Assembly (NCBI RefSeq): GCF_037892425.1
Contig: NZ_JBBKTT010000001.1
Location: forward strand, 2,356,001-2,420,000
Direction of reading: 5' to 3'
Source: Lacibacter sp. H375
GTDB lineage: Bacteria; Bacteroidota; Bacteroidia; Chitinophagales; Chitinophagaceae
DNA length: 64,000 nucleotides
The notes below the pieces were generated by a model. It had not been told where the DNA came from, did not search any database, and saw only the letters and a program-made list of their open reading frames with translations. Positions 42,946 to 52,106 of the stretch are shown here, piece after piece; the first letter of the stretch is position 1; each line of letters starts with the position of its first letter. Position numbers and translations under genes: made by a program.

Positions 42946-43099
42946 TATTAACGAGTTTGGACGATTTTCCGGGTTGATTTTTTTTGCTGATCAATCCAGA
43001 GCTATAAATGTTGCATGAACAACAACTTTATTCAAATGATTTTTCCTCTGGTGCAGTTTGTGTGCACGCCTTCAAAATGACCGGTTCGCACAATTTCTT

Positions 43100-43107
43100 T
43101 TTCTTTG
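43100..43107 (+). promoter_or_regulatory. Probable queA -7 box
   Basis: TTTCTTTG at 43100-43107, followed by CAC, matches TAnnTTTG at six of eight positions. It ends 5 bases before the queA ATG, which would make the transcript nearly leaderless. A similar stretch (TTTTTCTTGCACATATG) lies upstream of kup. Confidence 0.4.
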
Positions 43108-43112
43108 CACTT

Positions 43113-44345
43113 ATGCATCCCTCGCAGCTACAAATAAAAGATTTTACATATGAATTGCCTGATGAACGTATTGCCCGTTACCCGTTAGCTGAACGTGACC
43201 TCAGCAAATTGCTCATTTATAAAGAAGGTAACATCTGCGAAGATGTGTACCGTAACCTGCCTTCATATTTACCTGCCCACAGTTTACTGGTGTTCAACAA
43301 TACCAAGGTAATTGAAGCACGCATTCTCTTTCATAAATCAACCGGCAGCATTATTGAAATATTCTGTTTAGAGCCTGCTGCAGGTGTTGAACTTACACAG
43401 GCTATGATGAGCCAGGGATCTGTACGCTGGACTTGTCTTGTTGGTGGTGCAGGCAAATGGAAACAACAGTTCCTTGAGAAACAACTCAACACACCAAAAG
43501 GGAATGTGTTACTAAAAGCTGAAAAACTAAAACAGGAGCAAGGTTCTTTTGAAATTGAGTTTAGCTGGGACAATACACATTTCACGTTTGCTGAGTTGTT
43601 ACACTTTGCCGGTGTACTGCCTTTGCCCCCATACCTGCAACGGCAAACAGAAGCAGCTGACTATGATCGCTATCAAACCGTTTATGCAAGACAGGAGGGT
43701 AGCGTAGCCGCACCAACAGCAGGGTTGCATTTTACTCCTTTATTATTTCAGCAGTTGCAGGAGCATGGTATCAAAAAACAATTTGTTACACTGCATGTGG
43801 GAGCGGGTACGTTTCAACCGGTGAAGAGTGAAACCATGCTGCAACACAATATGCACCGTGAGTGGATAGAAGTAACTGCTGATACGATTGAATATCTGTT
43901 GAAACAATTACCCGGCAACATTATTGCTGTGGGCACCACTTCACTTCGAAGTATTGAAAGTTTGTACTGGATGGGTGTTAAAGCCATCATCAACCCCCAT
44001 GCAAGTATTGAAGAATTGGAAGTGCAGCAATGGGACGCATACGATCTGCCGAAACAGCAAATCGCAGCAACAGAAGCTCTGCAGGCATTGCTTGATTGGA
44101 TGAAACAACATCGACTCAACCAACTTATCTGTCATACACAAATATTAATAGCACCTGGTTACAAGGCACGTATTGCTTCAGCCATCATCACCAATTTTCA
44201 TCAACCCAATTCCACTTTATTATTATTAGTGGCTGCTTTAATTGGCAGCGATTGGAAGAAGGTATATGACCATGCTATGGCCAATAACTTCCGTTTTTTG
44301 AGTTATGGCGATGGGAGTTTGTTGTGGGTGGCGGAAAGGGAATAG
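43113..44345 (+). CDS. queA: S-adenosylmethionine:tRNA ribosyltransferase-isomerase QueA
   Basis: From the ATG at 43113 the enzyme has 410 residues. The conserved start is IKDFTYELPDERIARYPLAERDLSKLL, followed by HSLLVFNNTKVIEARI. The core motifs are SVAAPTAGLHFTPLL and LHVGAGTFQPVKSETMLQHNMHREW, and the C-terminus has TNFHQPNSTLLLLVAALIG. An earlier in-frame start at 43008 would add 35 residues with no family match. It transfers the ribosyl part of SAM to preQ1 in tRNA anticodons to give epoxyqueuosine. The length is above the 356 of E. coli, as in other Bacteroidota. It stands alone, divergent from the kinase. Confidence 0.96.
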   Translation: MHPSQLQIKDFTYELPDERIARYPLAERDLSKLLIYKEGNICEDVYRNLPSYLPAHSLLVFNNTKVIEARILFHKSTGSIIEIFCLEPAAGVELTQAMMSQGSVRWTCLVGGAGKWKQQFLEKQLNTPKGNVLLKAEKLKQEQGSFEIEFSWDNTHFTFAELLHFAGVLPLPPYLQRQTEAADYDRYQTVYARQEGSVAAPTAGLHFTPLLFQQLQEHGIKKQFVTLHVGAGTFQPVKSETMLQHNMHREWIEVTADTIEYLLKQLPGNIIAVGTTSLRSIESLYWMGVKAIINPHASIEELEVQQWDAYDLPKQQIAATEALQALLDWMKQHRLNQLICHTQILIAPGYKARIASAIITNFHQPNSTLLLLVAALIGSDWKKVYDHAMANNFRFLSYGDGSLLWVAERE

Positions 44346-44554
44346 TCTTCATCCGATAGTAGTTAGTGAATAGGAATTCTGACTAAAGACTAAAGATTGC
44401 CGACAATCGGCTGGCATCTTACTAACGTCTACTAGCTAGCCGCCGCAGCTTTCACCGATTTTTCTTGCACATATGTATCCTTCTATTACCTTTGATTTCA
44501 GTTCGGGAAAACCAATCAACCAAATTGGTTCGTATCCTCACTTAAATATTATTT

Positions 44555-46543
44555 GTGGGAAAGCACACATCAAAAGTAACAGCGGCCGGCTTGTTAATTG
44601 CGTTAGGCATTATTTATGGCGACATCGGAACTTCTCCCCTGTACGTTTACAATGCTATCATTGGTAACCGGGTCATCTCAGAAACACTCATCGTTGGCAC
44701 ATTGTCCTGTATTATCTGGACACTGACTTTACAAACCACTATCAAGTATGTGATCATGATCCTGCGGGCCGATAACCGTGGGGAAGGAGGCACATTTGCG
44801 TTGTATGCGTTGGTGCGGCGCAGGCGAAAATGGCTGGTAATTCCGGCTATGATCGGTGGGGCATCGCTGCTGGCTGATGGTATTATTACTCCCCCTATTT
44901 CTATTACTTCTGCTATTGAAGGTTTGAAAGTGCTGCCCCAATTGCGTGATATGCCTGTGAACACGGTTGTAACTATAGTATTGATCATTCTATCGCTGTT
45001 CTTTTTTATGCAGCAGTTTGGTACCGGTTCTATTGGTAAACTGTTTGGCCCGGTAATGACGGTTTGGTTTACCATGCTGGCCATACTTGGTGCTGCGCAT
45101 GTGTTTGATGATCTCTCCATTTTCAAAGCATTGAACCCATATTATGCGTACGATTTTCTTGCCACTTATCCCGAAGGTTTCTGGTTGTTAGGTGCCGTGT
45201 TTCTTTGTACCACCGGCGCCGAAGCTTTGTATAGCGATTTGGGCCATTGCGGAAAAGAGAATATCCGTATCTCCTGGGTATATGTAAAGATTTGTTTGCT
45301 CATTAACTACTTTGGACAAGGCGCATCCCTTCTTGCAAACTATAATGGTAAACTTATAGACAGCACGTTTAAAGCAGAATCCGGCATTCACGCATTCTAC
45401 GATCTTATGCCGCATTGGTTTATTATCATTGGTGTTGCCATTGCTACTTCGGCTGCAATTATTGCCAGCCAGGCCATGATCTCAGGAGCGTTTACGCTCA
45501 TTAGTGAAGCCATGCGTTTGAACCTGTGGCCCCGTTTGAAAATTGTTTACCCAAGTGAAGAAAGAGGACAGCTGTTCATTCCGGGCATGAATCTTTTCAT
45601 GTTCCTCGGTTGTACGTTCGTGGTGTTGTATTTCCAGGAATCATCAAAAATGGAAGCGGCGTATGGCCTGGCCATCATTGTTACCATGATCATGACCACG
45701 ATGCTGTTTGCTAACTTCCTGGTGTTGCATCGGGTTAAACCTATTTACATCTGGATATTCCTGGTTGGGTATCTCACGATAGAAGCTGCTTACCTGGTGG
45801 CATTAATGGATAAGTTTTTACATGGCGGTTATATTACACTTATTATCGGGTTCGTGATGTTTATGGTGATGTATGTATGGTACCGTGCACGTAAAATTAA
45901 AAACCGTTACGTGGAGTTTGTGCGGTTAGATCATTACCTGCCTATGTTGCAGGAATTAAGTAATGATATGACGGTAACCAAACATGCAACGCATCTTGTT
46001 TACCTCACCAGTGCAAACAATCCAAAAGAAATAGAACATAAAATCATTTATTCCATCCTTAACCGCAAGCCAAAACGTGCCGATATTTACTGGTTCGTAC
46101 ATGTTGATACATTGGATGATCCTTATACCTGCGAGTATGAAGTAAGCACCATTATTCCCAATGAAGTGATAAGGGTTGAATTCCGTTTGGGTTTCCGTAT
46201 GCAACCTCGCATTAACCTTATGTTCCGCAAAGTGGTGGAAGACATGGTGAGCAACAAAGAAGTGAACATTACCAGCCGTTACGAAAGTTTGCAACGTAAT
46301 AATGTGGTGGGCGATTTTCAATTTGTGGTAATGGAGAAATTCCTGAGCCAGGATAACGAATTGCCTTTCTTTGAACGCATCATTATGCGTTTCTACTTTA
46401 TGGTGAAGAAGCTTGGACTGAGCGAAGAGAAAGGCTTTGGTCTTGATCAGAGTAATGTTGCCGTTGAGAAATTCCCATTGATCGTGGCACCAATCAGCAG
46501 TTTGAAGTTGAAACGTATTTACAACGAAGAGGATGAAGAATAG
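44555..46543 (+). CDS. kup: Potassium uptake permease Kup
   Basis: The 662-residue protein begins with GTG at 44555, the only start preceding the conserved TAAGLLIALGIIYGDIGTSPLYV. About 12 membrane helices follow, with IKYVIMILRADNRGEGGTFALYALVRR and ADGIITPPISITSAIEGL, then a cytoplasmic C-terminal domain of about 200 residues (from 455). This is the KUP/HAK potassium-proton symporter family. Codon use and context are ordinary. The GTG is preceded by about 80 bases with a -7-like TTTTTCTTGCAC at 44459-44470, so the transcript probably has a leader of about 80 bases. Confidence 0.96.
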   Translation: MGKHTSKVTAAGLLIALGIIYGDIGTSPLYVYNAIIGNRVISETLIVGTLSCIIWTLTLQTTIKYVIMILRADNRGEGGTFALYALVRRRRKWLVIPAMIGGASLLADGIITPPISITSAIEGLKVLPQLRDMPVNTVVTIVLIILSLFFFMQQFGTGSIGKLFGPVMTVWFTMLAILGAAHVFDDLSIFKALNPYYAYDFLATYPEGFWLLGAVFLCTTGAEALYSDLGHCGKENIRISWVYVKICLLINYFGQGASLLANYNGKLIDSTFKAESGIHAFYDLMPHWFIIIGVAIATSAAIIASQAMISGAFTLISEAMRLNLWPRLKIVYPSEERGQLFIPGMNLFMFLGCTFVVLYFQESSKMEAAYGLAIIVTMIMTTMLFANFLVLHRVKPIYIWIFLVGYLTIEAAYLVALMDKFLHGGYITLIIGFVMFMVMYVWYRARKIKNRYVEFVRLDHYLPMLQELSNDMTVTKHATHLVYLTSANNPKEIEHKIIYSILNRKPKRADIYWFVHVDTLDDPYTCEYEVSTIIPNEVIRVEFRLGFRMQPRINLMFRKVVEDMVSNKEVNITSRYESLQRNNVVGDFQFVVMEKFLSQDNELPFFERIIMRFYFMVKKLGLSEEKGFGLDQSNVAVEKFPLIVAPISSLKLKRIYNEEDEE

Positions 46544-46544
46544 G

Positions 46545-46581
46545 TTTATAGTTTATTGTTTATAGTTTGTGGTTTATTGTT
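46545..46581 (+). repeat. Short A+T-rich tandem repeat after kup
   Basis: TTTATAGTTTATTG (46545-46558), TTTATAGTTTGTGG (46559-46572) and a partial TTTATTGTT (46573-46581) form about 2.6 copies of a 14-base unit. A roughly inverse AAACTATAACC lies at 46661-46671, so the gap could fold on itself. Confidence 0.6.
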
Positions 46582-46676
46582 CATCAATATTAATATTCTG
46601 ATTAATTTCAGTTTTGCTTTTGAAGATACCAGTACCTGCCAACTAAAAACCAGAAACCAAAAACTATAACCATCTT

Positions 46677-47465
46677 TTGTCTTCAACCATTCTCTATATC
46701 ATTATCGGTTATGTCCTGTTGATGGTGATCGCATATTTCATCCAGGAGAAATTTATTTTTAAGCCGGAGAAACTGGCAGCCGATTTTGAATTTAAGTACG
46801 ATGCTCCGTTTAAAGAGGTAAGTTTTAACCCCGAGCCAGGTGTTACCATCAGTGGTATTCATTTCAACGTAAAAAAACCTCACGGACTAATCATTTACTT
46901 TCATGGCAACACCCGCAGTATTAAAGGCTGGGGTAAATATGCACGTGATTTTTTTCGGTTTGGGTACGATGTATTGCTGGTTGATTACCGTGGTTTCGGA
47001 AAAAGTATTGGCAAACGAAGTGAAGTTGCCATGTTGCGTGACATGCAGTTCGTCTATGATCAGTTGTGCCTGCAGTTTCCGGAAGATCATATTTTGGTTT
47101 ACGGACGAAGCATGGGCAGTGGTTTTGCAAGTAAACTGGCAGCAGATAATCATCCACGTTATTTAATTCTTGATGCACCGTATTACAGTTTCCGAAAAGT
47201 GGTGGAACGTTTTCTTCCATTTTTACCCATACGTTTTGTATTGCGTTATCATTTGCGCACAGATAAATGGATACAGCAGGTAAAATGTCATACTTATATC
47301 CTGCATGGCACCAAGGATTGGTTGATACCTCTCAGGCATAGCGAACGGCTGCAGCAGATCAATCCACGACGTATTACTCTTATCCGTATTCATGGTGGCG
47401 GACATAATAATCTGCCTTCTTTTCCCGAGTATCATAATTTTATCCGTGATATATTGAAAGTATAA
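46677..47465 (+). CDS. Membrane-anchored alpha/beta hydrolase (first of two paralogues)
   Basis: The 262-residue protein has an N-terminal membrane helix (about 4-20) and an alpha/beta-hydrolase domain. Motifs: IYFHGNTRSIKGWGKYA, LLVDYRGFGKSIGK, nucleophile GRSMGSG (S148 by count), LILDAPYYSF, the acid in HGTKDWLIPL and the histidine in HGGGHNNLP. It begins with TTG at 46677; the next ATG would remove most of the helix. The adjacent gene is a full-length relative with the same order of motifs, so a local duplication is likely. The type recalls BEM46/ABHD13-like hydrolases. The substrate is unknown. Confidence 0.85.
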   Translation: MSSTILYIIIGYVLLMVIAYFIQEKFIFKPEKLAADFEFKYDAPFKEVSFNPEPGVTISGIHFNVKKPHGLIIYFHGNTRSIKGWGKYARDFFRFGYDVLLVDYRGFGKSIGKRSEVAMLRDMQFVYDQLCLQFPEDHILVYGRSMGSGFASKLAADNHPRYLILDAPYYSFRKVVERFLPFLPIRFVLRYHLRTDKWIQQVKCHTYILHGTKDWLIPLRHSERLQQINPRRITLIRIHGGGHNNLPSFPEYHNFIRDILKV

Positions 47466-47467
47466 GT

Positions 47468-48286
47468 ATGCAGTTAAAAACAAAGCGAAGATTAAAGAAT
47501 ATATTCAAGATAATCGTTGCGCTTTACCTCATTGGTGGAGTTGCACTGTGGTACCTGCAGGAAACCATCTTCTTTCATCCAAAAAAAATTCGTGCGGGAG
47601 AGCCTTTTCGTTTTGAAGGACCACACGAAGAAGTGAATATTCCTGTTGATGAGTCATCTACTCTCAACTTTGTAAAATTCTTTCCGGCAGACACAGCATC
47701 CTCTAAAGGAATTGTGTTGTACTTCCATGGCAACAGGGAAAATATTAACCGCTATGCGAAGGCTTCTGTATGTTTTACAAAACATGGCTATGAAGTATGG
47801 ATGCCGGATTATCCCGGCTTTGGAAAAACAACAGGTAAGTTCAATGAAGAACGCATGTATGATGATGCACATACCATTTATAAACTTGCGGGCAAACGAT
47901 TTACTCCTGAGCAAATGATCATCTATGGACGATCGTTGGGAACAGGTGTGGCAACAGAACTGGCAAGTAACCAAACCTGCAAGAGGTTGATCCTTGAAAC
48001 ACCTTACTACAGTTTACCCGAACTGGCAGGTGCACATTTCCCGATGTATCCGGTACAGTTTCTTGTGCGATATCAATTTCCTTTGTACGAATATTTACAA
48101 ACTGTGAGAGTACCTGTTACAATTTTTCATGGTACAAAGGATGGGGTGATACCTTACAAACACAGCAGCCGCTTAAAACCTTTGATGAAAAAAGGCGATG
48201 AGTTTATCACCATTGAAAAAGGTGGTCATAATAACCTGGCAAAGTATAAAATGTTTCAGCAGAAGCTGGATAGTTTGCTGAGATGA
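47468..48286 (+). CDS. Membrane-anchored alpha/beta hydrolase (second of two paralogues)
   Basis: The 272-residue protein repeats the layout of the preceding one: N-terminal membrane helix (about 14-32), LYFHGNRENINRYAKA, MPDYPGFGKTTGK, nucleophile GRSLGTG, LILETPYYSLPE, acid in HGTKDGVIPY and histidine in KGGHNNLAKYK. It starts 2 bases after the previous stop with an ATG, so the pair is one transcript. The differences are spread along the whole length, which suggests an old rather than recent duplication. Confidence 0.88.
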   Translation: MQLKTKRRLKNIFKIIVALYLIGGVALWYLQETIFFHPKKIRAGEPFRFEGPHEEVNIPVDESSTLNFVKFFPADTASSKGIVLYFHGNRENINRYAKASVCFTKHGYEVWMPDYPGFGKTTGKFNEERMYDDAHTIYKLAGKRFTPEQMIIYGRSLGTGVATELASNQTCKRLILETPYYSLPELAGAHFPMYPVQFLVRYQFPLYEYLQTVRVPVTIFHGTKDGVIPYKHSSRLKPLMKKGDEFITIEKGGHNNLAKYKMFQQKLDSLLR

Positions 48287-48341
48287 TTTTTGATCGTCTA
48301 CTCAAGGAGACATCTTTACGAAAAAGAGAGTGGGAGGTGAA

Positions 48342-48944
48342 TTACTTTCCTGCAGTTACCAGCAATTCAAAATGGATCGTAATAATATCATCGATCTTGA
48401 TGATGTTGAAGGGAGTGCGTGGATGGATATTGTAATCACTCATAAGAATATCTTTACTTGCAGTGAGTTTGTAAAGATTGTCTTTGGTGCGTAAAAACTT
48501 TACCTGCATTAATTGTGGTTTGCTGATACCGGCAATATGCATAACGGTGTTAACATTGTAACTGTACACTTTGCCGGGCTGCATTTCTTTTTCGTTATGC
48601 AGTGGCTGTGCGTTTAACAGATCAACAGTAATAAAGGGAAACTCTTCTGCCTTTAATGCTTTGTGCATATCCCTGTTCATCACATTATTTCTGCAGCTCA
48701 GTAATTTTGTTTTGATGTGGAGTTTTGCATTCCTGAATTGAATCAGCCTTGTTGACGGATTGATCTCACCTTCCAGAATTGAAGGTTGAAACTTGTCTTT
48801 ACAATCGCACTTGAATGTGTTCACATTAGTTGAACCGAGGAGATAGAGTTGGCTTTTTTCATCAATATGATACGCCAGCCTGATGGGAGTAAGCTTATCA
48901 GCTGAGAGCATGAAGAGAGCTAATATGAGAAACAGACGTAACAT
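48342..48944 (-). CDS. YceI-like exported protein (third gene of a YceI-barrel-YceI operon)
   Basis: From the ATG at 48944 the protein has 200 residues; the frame extends upstream, but the signal peptide (MLRLFLILALFMLSADK) fixes the start. The mature part has the YceI-like lipocalin-type pattern: YLLGSTNVNTFKCDCKDKF, then NVMNRDMHKALKAEEFPFITVDLL and a TVMHIAGISKPQLMQVKF stretch. Final strands include KLTASKDILMSDYNIHPRTP. Cysteines in CDC and SCRNN are unusual and may form a disulfide or bind metal. YceI proteins bind polyisoprenoid lipids. It lies downstream of the barrel gene with a hairpin between. Confidence 0.8.
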   Translation of the reverse strand: MLRLFLILALFMLSADKLTPIRLAYHIDEKSQLYLLGSTNVNTFKCDCKDKFQPSILEGEINPSTRLIQFRNAKLHIKTKLLSCRNNVMNRDMHKALKAEEFPFITVDLLNAQPLHNEKEMQPGKVYSYNVNTVMHIAGISKPQLMQVKFLRTKDNLYKLTASKDILMSDYNIHPRTPFNIIKIDDIITIHFELLVTAGK

Positions 48945-48959
48945 GGTTGGTTTAGAATG

Positions 48960-48992
48960 AACAAAGCCCCGTTTGTTCAACAGGGCTTTGTT
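48960..48992 (-). terminator. Hairpin between barrel and second YceI-like gene
   Basis: AACAAAGCCC (48960-48969) and GGGCTTTGTT (48983-48992) form a ten-base stem. No long T-tract follows on the minus strand. It may attenuate the downstream YceI-like gene or protect the upstream transcript. Confidence 0.5.
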
Positions 48993-49003
48993 AGTTTGTG
49001 CAA

Positions 49004-50323
49004 TTAGAATCCTACTACTGCTTCAACAACCACTCCTTTAAAGTTGCCTCCGTTCAGTATATTTCCTGTTGCATATCCTTTGTAGTTCTGATTAACGTAT
49101 TCGCCTTTCAGAAGAACGTTTTTAGTTAAGAACCAGCCTGCGCCAAATGCTACACGATCAACAGTTTGCTCAGTGGTTTTATTGATCAATTCGCCTTTTA
49201 CCTGGTTGTAGCGTACACCAAGGAATACATTTTCTTTAGCACCAATTCTATAAATACCGTCTACGGCGAACTGGTTTACTTTACGTTTTGCTGTACCAGC
49301 TACTTTTTCATTGATAGTGCGGCCTTGTGCATTTTCAAATGTGCCAAAGAACTCAAAACCGTAAGCTCTTACCAAAGCATTGAATTGTAATGCAGTGATC
49401 TGGTTAGTAAAGTTGGGGCTGATACGTCCTGAAGTAAAGTTGTCTTTTGCAGTTGCATTTGCTGCTTCCATTGCAAACCAATAGTTACTACCGGTACGGT
49501 CGCCTGCATACAATGTGCTGCGGCCAGAGCTGCTGTTATGAAATACTGAACCTGCTACTCTTAATCTGAAGTTCTCATCAAACTTTTTGTCATAAGCAAG
49601 TTTTGCAATGAGAGATGGATTGCGTTTGTAAGTTTCAGTAGTGCTGCCTGGTTCCAATGGAGCCTGTACACCACCATTGATCAATCCGTTAGAAGCACTT
49701 ACCACGCCGGTAATATCGCCTTTACGTAAGATGACTTCAGCACCTACTTCTGTTGCAAAAGCATCCATGATATAGTTTTCAATGAAGGGATTGTAGAGAG
49801 TTTGTCCACCATCTGAACGACGGAAGTGTTGATCGCCATAGTTTAATTCATAGTGACCGATTTTGAGCGTTACAACTTTCATGATATCGTCCCAAACTTT
49901 TCCTTTGAATGGAACTTTATCGAACTGGATGTAACCACCTTTTACCCACGCTTCATTGTGGTGACGTGCAGAAAGATAAGTAACCAGGTTCAATGCGATA
50001 CCATCAGCCAATTGCACATCAATATTTAAGTTTGCTTGTGCCAGGTTGAAACCGGATTTTAAACGGGGATATAATGCTGGACTTCCAGATGTGTTTTTAT
50101 GTTTCAAGCTTTGAAACTGTTGTGTAAATCCTGCACCAATGCGAACTTTTAAACCATCAAAAGTAGTTGCGCTGTCTTTTGGAGATTCGAATACATTGAT
50201 ACCACTTTGATCATAAGGACGCCAGTTTTGAATTTTTGCCTGCTGACCTTGCATTGCTAAAGGTGATAGAAGAAGTGCTATTGCAGCACATTTTCTCAGA
50301 CAGTTTGTAAGGAAAGGTTTCAT
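49004..50323 (-). CDS. Outer-membrane beta-barrel protein, porin-like
   Basis: The 439-residue protein has a signal peptide (about 1-26, MQGQQ cleavage region). About 400 residues follow in alternating amphipathic strands with a terminal VVVEAVVGF strand ending in Phe, the barrel assembly signal. Several strands are recognisable (LNLVTYLSARHHNEAWVKGGYIQFD; NFRLRVAGSVFHNSS; AFGAGWFLTKNVLLKGEYVNQNYKG). It resembles Bacteroidota porin-like proteins placed with YceI genes. It lies 39 bases downstream of the first YceI gene. The transported compound is unknown. Confidence 0.8.
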   Translation of the reverse strand: MKPFLTNCLRKCAAIALLLSPLAMQGQQAKIQNWRPYDQSGINVFESPKDSATTFDGLKVRIGAGFTQQFQSLKHKNTSGSPALYPRLKSGFNLAQANLNIDVQLADGIALNLVTYLSARHHNEAWVKGGYIQFDKVPFKGKVWDDIMKVVTLKIGHYELNYGDQHFRRSDGGQTLYNPFIENYIMDAFATEVGAEVILRKGDITGVVSASNGLINGGVQAPLEPGSTTETYKRNPSLIAKLAYDKKFDENFRLRVAGSVFHNSSSGRSTLYAGDRTGSNYWFAMEAANATAKDNFTSGRISPNFTNQITALQFNALVRAYGFEFFGTFENAQGRTINEKVAGTAKRKVNQFAVDGIYRIGAKENVFLGVRYNQVKGELINKTTEQTVDRVAFGAGWFLTKNVLLKGEYVNQNYKGYATGNILNGGNFKGVVVEAVVGF

Positions 50324-50362
50324 ATTTGTTTGTTTAATTGTTATTGTAATAAAATTGTTTGA

Positions 50363-50944
50363 TTATGCTTTTTTAAGAATTACATCGTAAGTAAGTGTTA
50401 CTTCATCACCCACTTTCATAGCACCCAGCATAAAGCTTGGGGGTTTAATACCGTGGTTGCTCATGAGTATCTTCCTGGTACCTTTTACTTCAAGGTCTCC
50501 ACCGGGTAATGTTTTAATGCGCAGTGTGAGATCAGTTGGTTTGGTAACACCACCTAAGGTTAAGTTGCCGGTAATGTTCATGATGGTTTCAGCACCACTT
50601 TGCTGTACGCTTAAAACTTTTGTAAATACATAAGTGATCTCGGGATATTTATCAGCTTTTAATGTGCTGTGTGTACGTCCATCCATCAGATCAGAATCTT
50701 TTGTACTTTTCAACGATGTTGTTTTTACTTTAACAGAGGCAGCATTTATTTTTTCAAGACTTGTACTGTTTAAACCAAAATCACCGGTTACAATAACGTT
50801 GGTTGCTTTTGAACTCCAGTCGTGAACATTTGAAGTTCCATTAATGATTAACTGAAAAGATTTAGTGCTGAATTTGCTTTGCGCACTTATAGTTCCTGCT
50901 AAAAGCAGTATAGTGAAAAACAGAAGGATTGATTGGCGTATCAT
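50363..50944 (-). CDS. YceI-family exported protein
   Basis: From the ATG at 50944 the product has 193 residues. Earlier in-frame codons precede a signal peptide (MIRQSILLFFTILLLAGTISAQ), which fixes the start. The YceI fold is recognisable: FQLIINGTSNVHDWSSKATNVIVTG, the SDLMDGRTHSTLKADKYPEITYVFTK helix-strand, then NITGNLTLGGVTKPTDLTLRI and the terminal KVGDEVTLTYDVILKKA. It would bind an isoprenoid or other lipid in the periplasm. It is the first gene of the operon, with the barrel and a second YceI-like gene following. Confidence 0.92.
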   Translation of the reverse strand: MIRQSILLFFTILLLAGTISAQSKFSTKSFQLIINGTSNVHDWSSKATNVIVTGDFGLNSTSLEKINAASVKVKTTSLKSTKDSDLMDGRTHSTLKADKYPEITYVFTKVLSVQQSGAETIMNITGNLTLGGVTKPTDLTLRIKTLPGGDLEVKGTRKILMSNHGIKPPSFMLGAMKVGDEVTLTYDVILKKA

Positions 50945-51146
50945 AATTTGTTGTTTAGTTGTTTCGTGTTCAAATTGACTCCACAAATATTGCTCAGGCT
51001 CGCTCGCTCGGGAATGATCTAATGCAGTGTTTTGAGTGACTTGTGTCACAAGTTTCAGTGACGGGGGTCAGGCAGGAGGTGACGAAATCGCTAAAATGCC
51101 TGGCAGTAAAGGGTTTCAGAGAGGGAGAGCCAGGCTTATATAAAAT

Positions 51147-51184
51147 AAAAAAAGCCTGTAGAAGATTTTCTACAGGCTTTTTTT
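51147..51184. terminator. Bidirectional terminator
   Basis: GCCTGTAGAA (51154-51163) and TTCTACAGGC (51168-51177) pair perfectly over ten bases with a four-base loop, flanked by A7 (51147-51153) and T7 (51178-51184). It ends the minus-strand carboxypeptidase pair just before the YceI operon. Confidence 0.92.
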
Positions 51185-51197
51185 GAGGAGAAATGAA

Positions 51198-52106
51198 TTA
51201 TTGTTCTTTTAATTGAACTGTTTTTTTGCTTACAGTTAATTGATAAGAAGCACCCACTTTTAATGCAAGGTTTTCTTTATCGTGACTGATAGGAAAATCA
51301 AAACAAACAGGATACTTATATTCATTAATGAGATCATGAATAATGTTGTACACTTTTCTTCCGAAAGGTCGTTCTGTATCTTGCATGTCAGTAAATCTAC
51401 CGATGATGAGCCCTGCAAGATTATTTAATTTACCACTTCGTTTCAACTGGTGCATCATACGGTCAATGTTATAATGCTGTTCACCTATATCTTCTAAGAA
51501 CAAAATTTTTCCTTTTGTTTGATAATCGCTTTTTGTACCGATAAGATGAGCGATCAATGCAAGATTGCCACCAACAAGTTCGGCTGTTGCTTTTCCTGTT
51601 TGGTTGAGGCGATGTGTTTTGTAATTGTATATGGCTTTCTTTCCTTCTAATGCAGCTTTGATGGATTGTACATATTTGTTTTTATAACCACCATCGTTAA
51701 ACGCAGATGCCATGGATGAATGCAGGGTAGCAATTTTAAAATTGCGGTTGATGTGTGCATGAAAGATGGTAATGTCACTAAAGCCTATGATCCACTTTGG
51801 ATTTTTTTTGAACGCCGTAAAATCCAATTGATCAATAATGCGGCCAACACCATAGCCACCACGTCCGCAAAGAATAGCTTTTACTTCAGGTGCATCAAGC
51901 ATTGCCTGGAATTCATTCAGGCGTTCTTCATCTGTTCCACTGAAATAAGTTTTTGATTTACTGCCGAGCGTTTTACCCACCAACACTTCATAACCCCACT
52001 GTTGAAGAACTGTGATACATGTTTGTGCTTTTTCAAGCTTCATATATCCTGCAGGACAGGTAATGGCAATCGTGTCGCCTTTTTTTAAGTAGGAAGGAAT
52101 CTTCAT
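51198..52106 (-). CDS. LD-carboxypeptidase (peptidase S66), cytoplasmic type
   Basis: The 302-residue protein has the S66 fold. It opens MKIPSYLKKGDTIAITCPAGYM, then ILCGRGGYGVGRIIDQLDF and the nucleophile region IIGFSDITIFH. The glutamate is in FLEDIGEQHYNIDRMMHQL and the histidine in FPISHDKENLALKVG, so the triad is intact. It removes the terminal D-alanine from recycled murein tetrapeptides. There is no signal peptide. Its start overlaps the 3' end of the paralogous gene by 4 bases (52103-52106). A terminator follows. Confidence 0.94.
   Translation of the reverse strand: MKIPSYLKKGDTIAITCPAGYMKLEKAQTCITVLQQWGYEVLVGKTLGSKSKTYFSGTDEERLNEFQAMLDAPEVKAILCGRGGYGVGRIIDQLDFTAFKKNPKWIIGFSDITIFHAHINRNFKIATLHSSMASAFNDGGYKNKYVQSIKAALEGKKAIYNYKTHRLNQTGKATAELVGGNLALIAHLIGTKSDYQTKGKILFLEDIGEQHYNIDRMMHQLKRSGKLNNLAGLIIGRFTDMQDTERPFGRKVYNIIHDLINEYKYPVCFDFPISHDKENLALKVGASYQLTVSKKTVQLKEQ

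Noticed and set aside
44473-44667. 64-codon plus-strand ORF with ATG just before kup
   Set aside because: It overlaps kup out of frame and has no family resemblance. It is mentioned only as a possible leader peptide because its ATG follows a -7-like box.
44647-45126. 159-codon ORF antisense to kup
   Set aside because: It lies entirely within the firmly assigned kup gene and shows no family motif.
46545-46671. A+T-rich repeats between kup and the hydrolase gene as a CRISPR-like or mobile element
   Set aside because: Only about 2.6 copies of a 14-base unit with no spacers, target-site duplication or transposase nearby.
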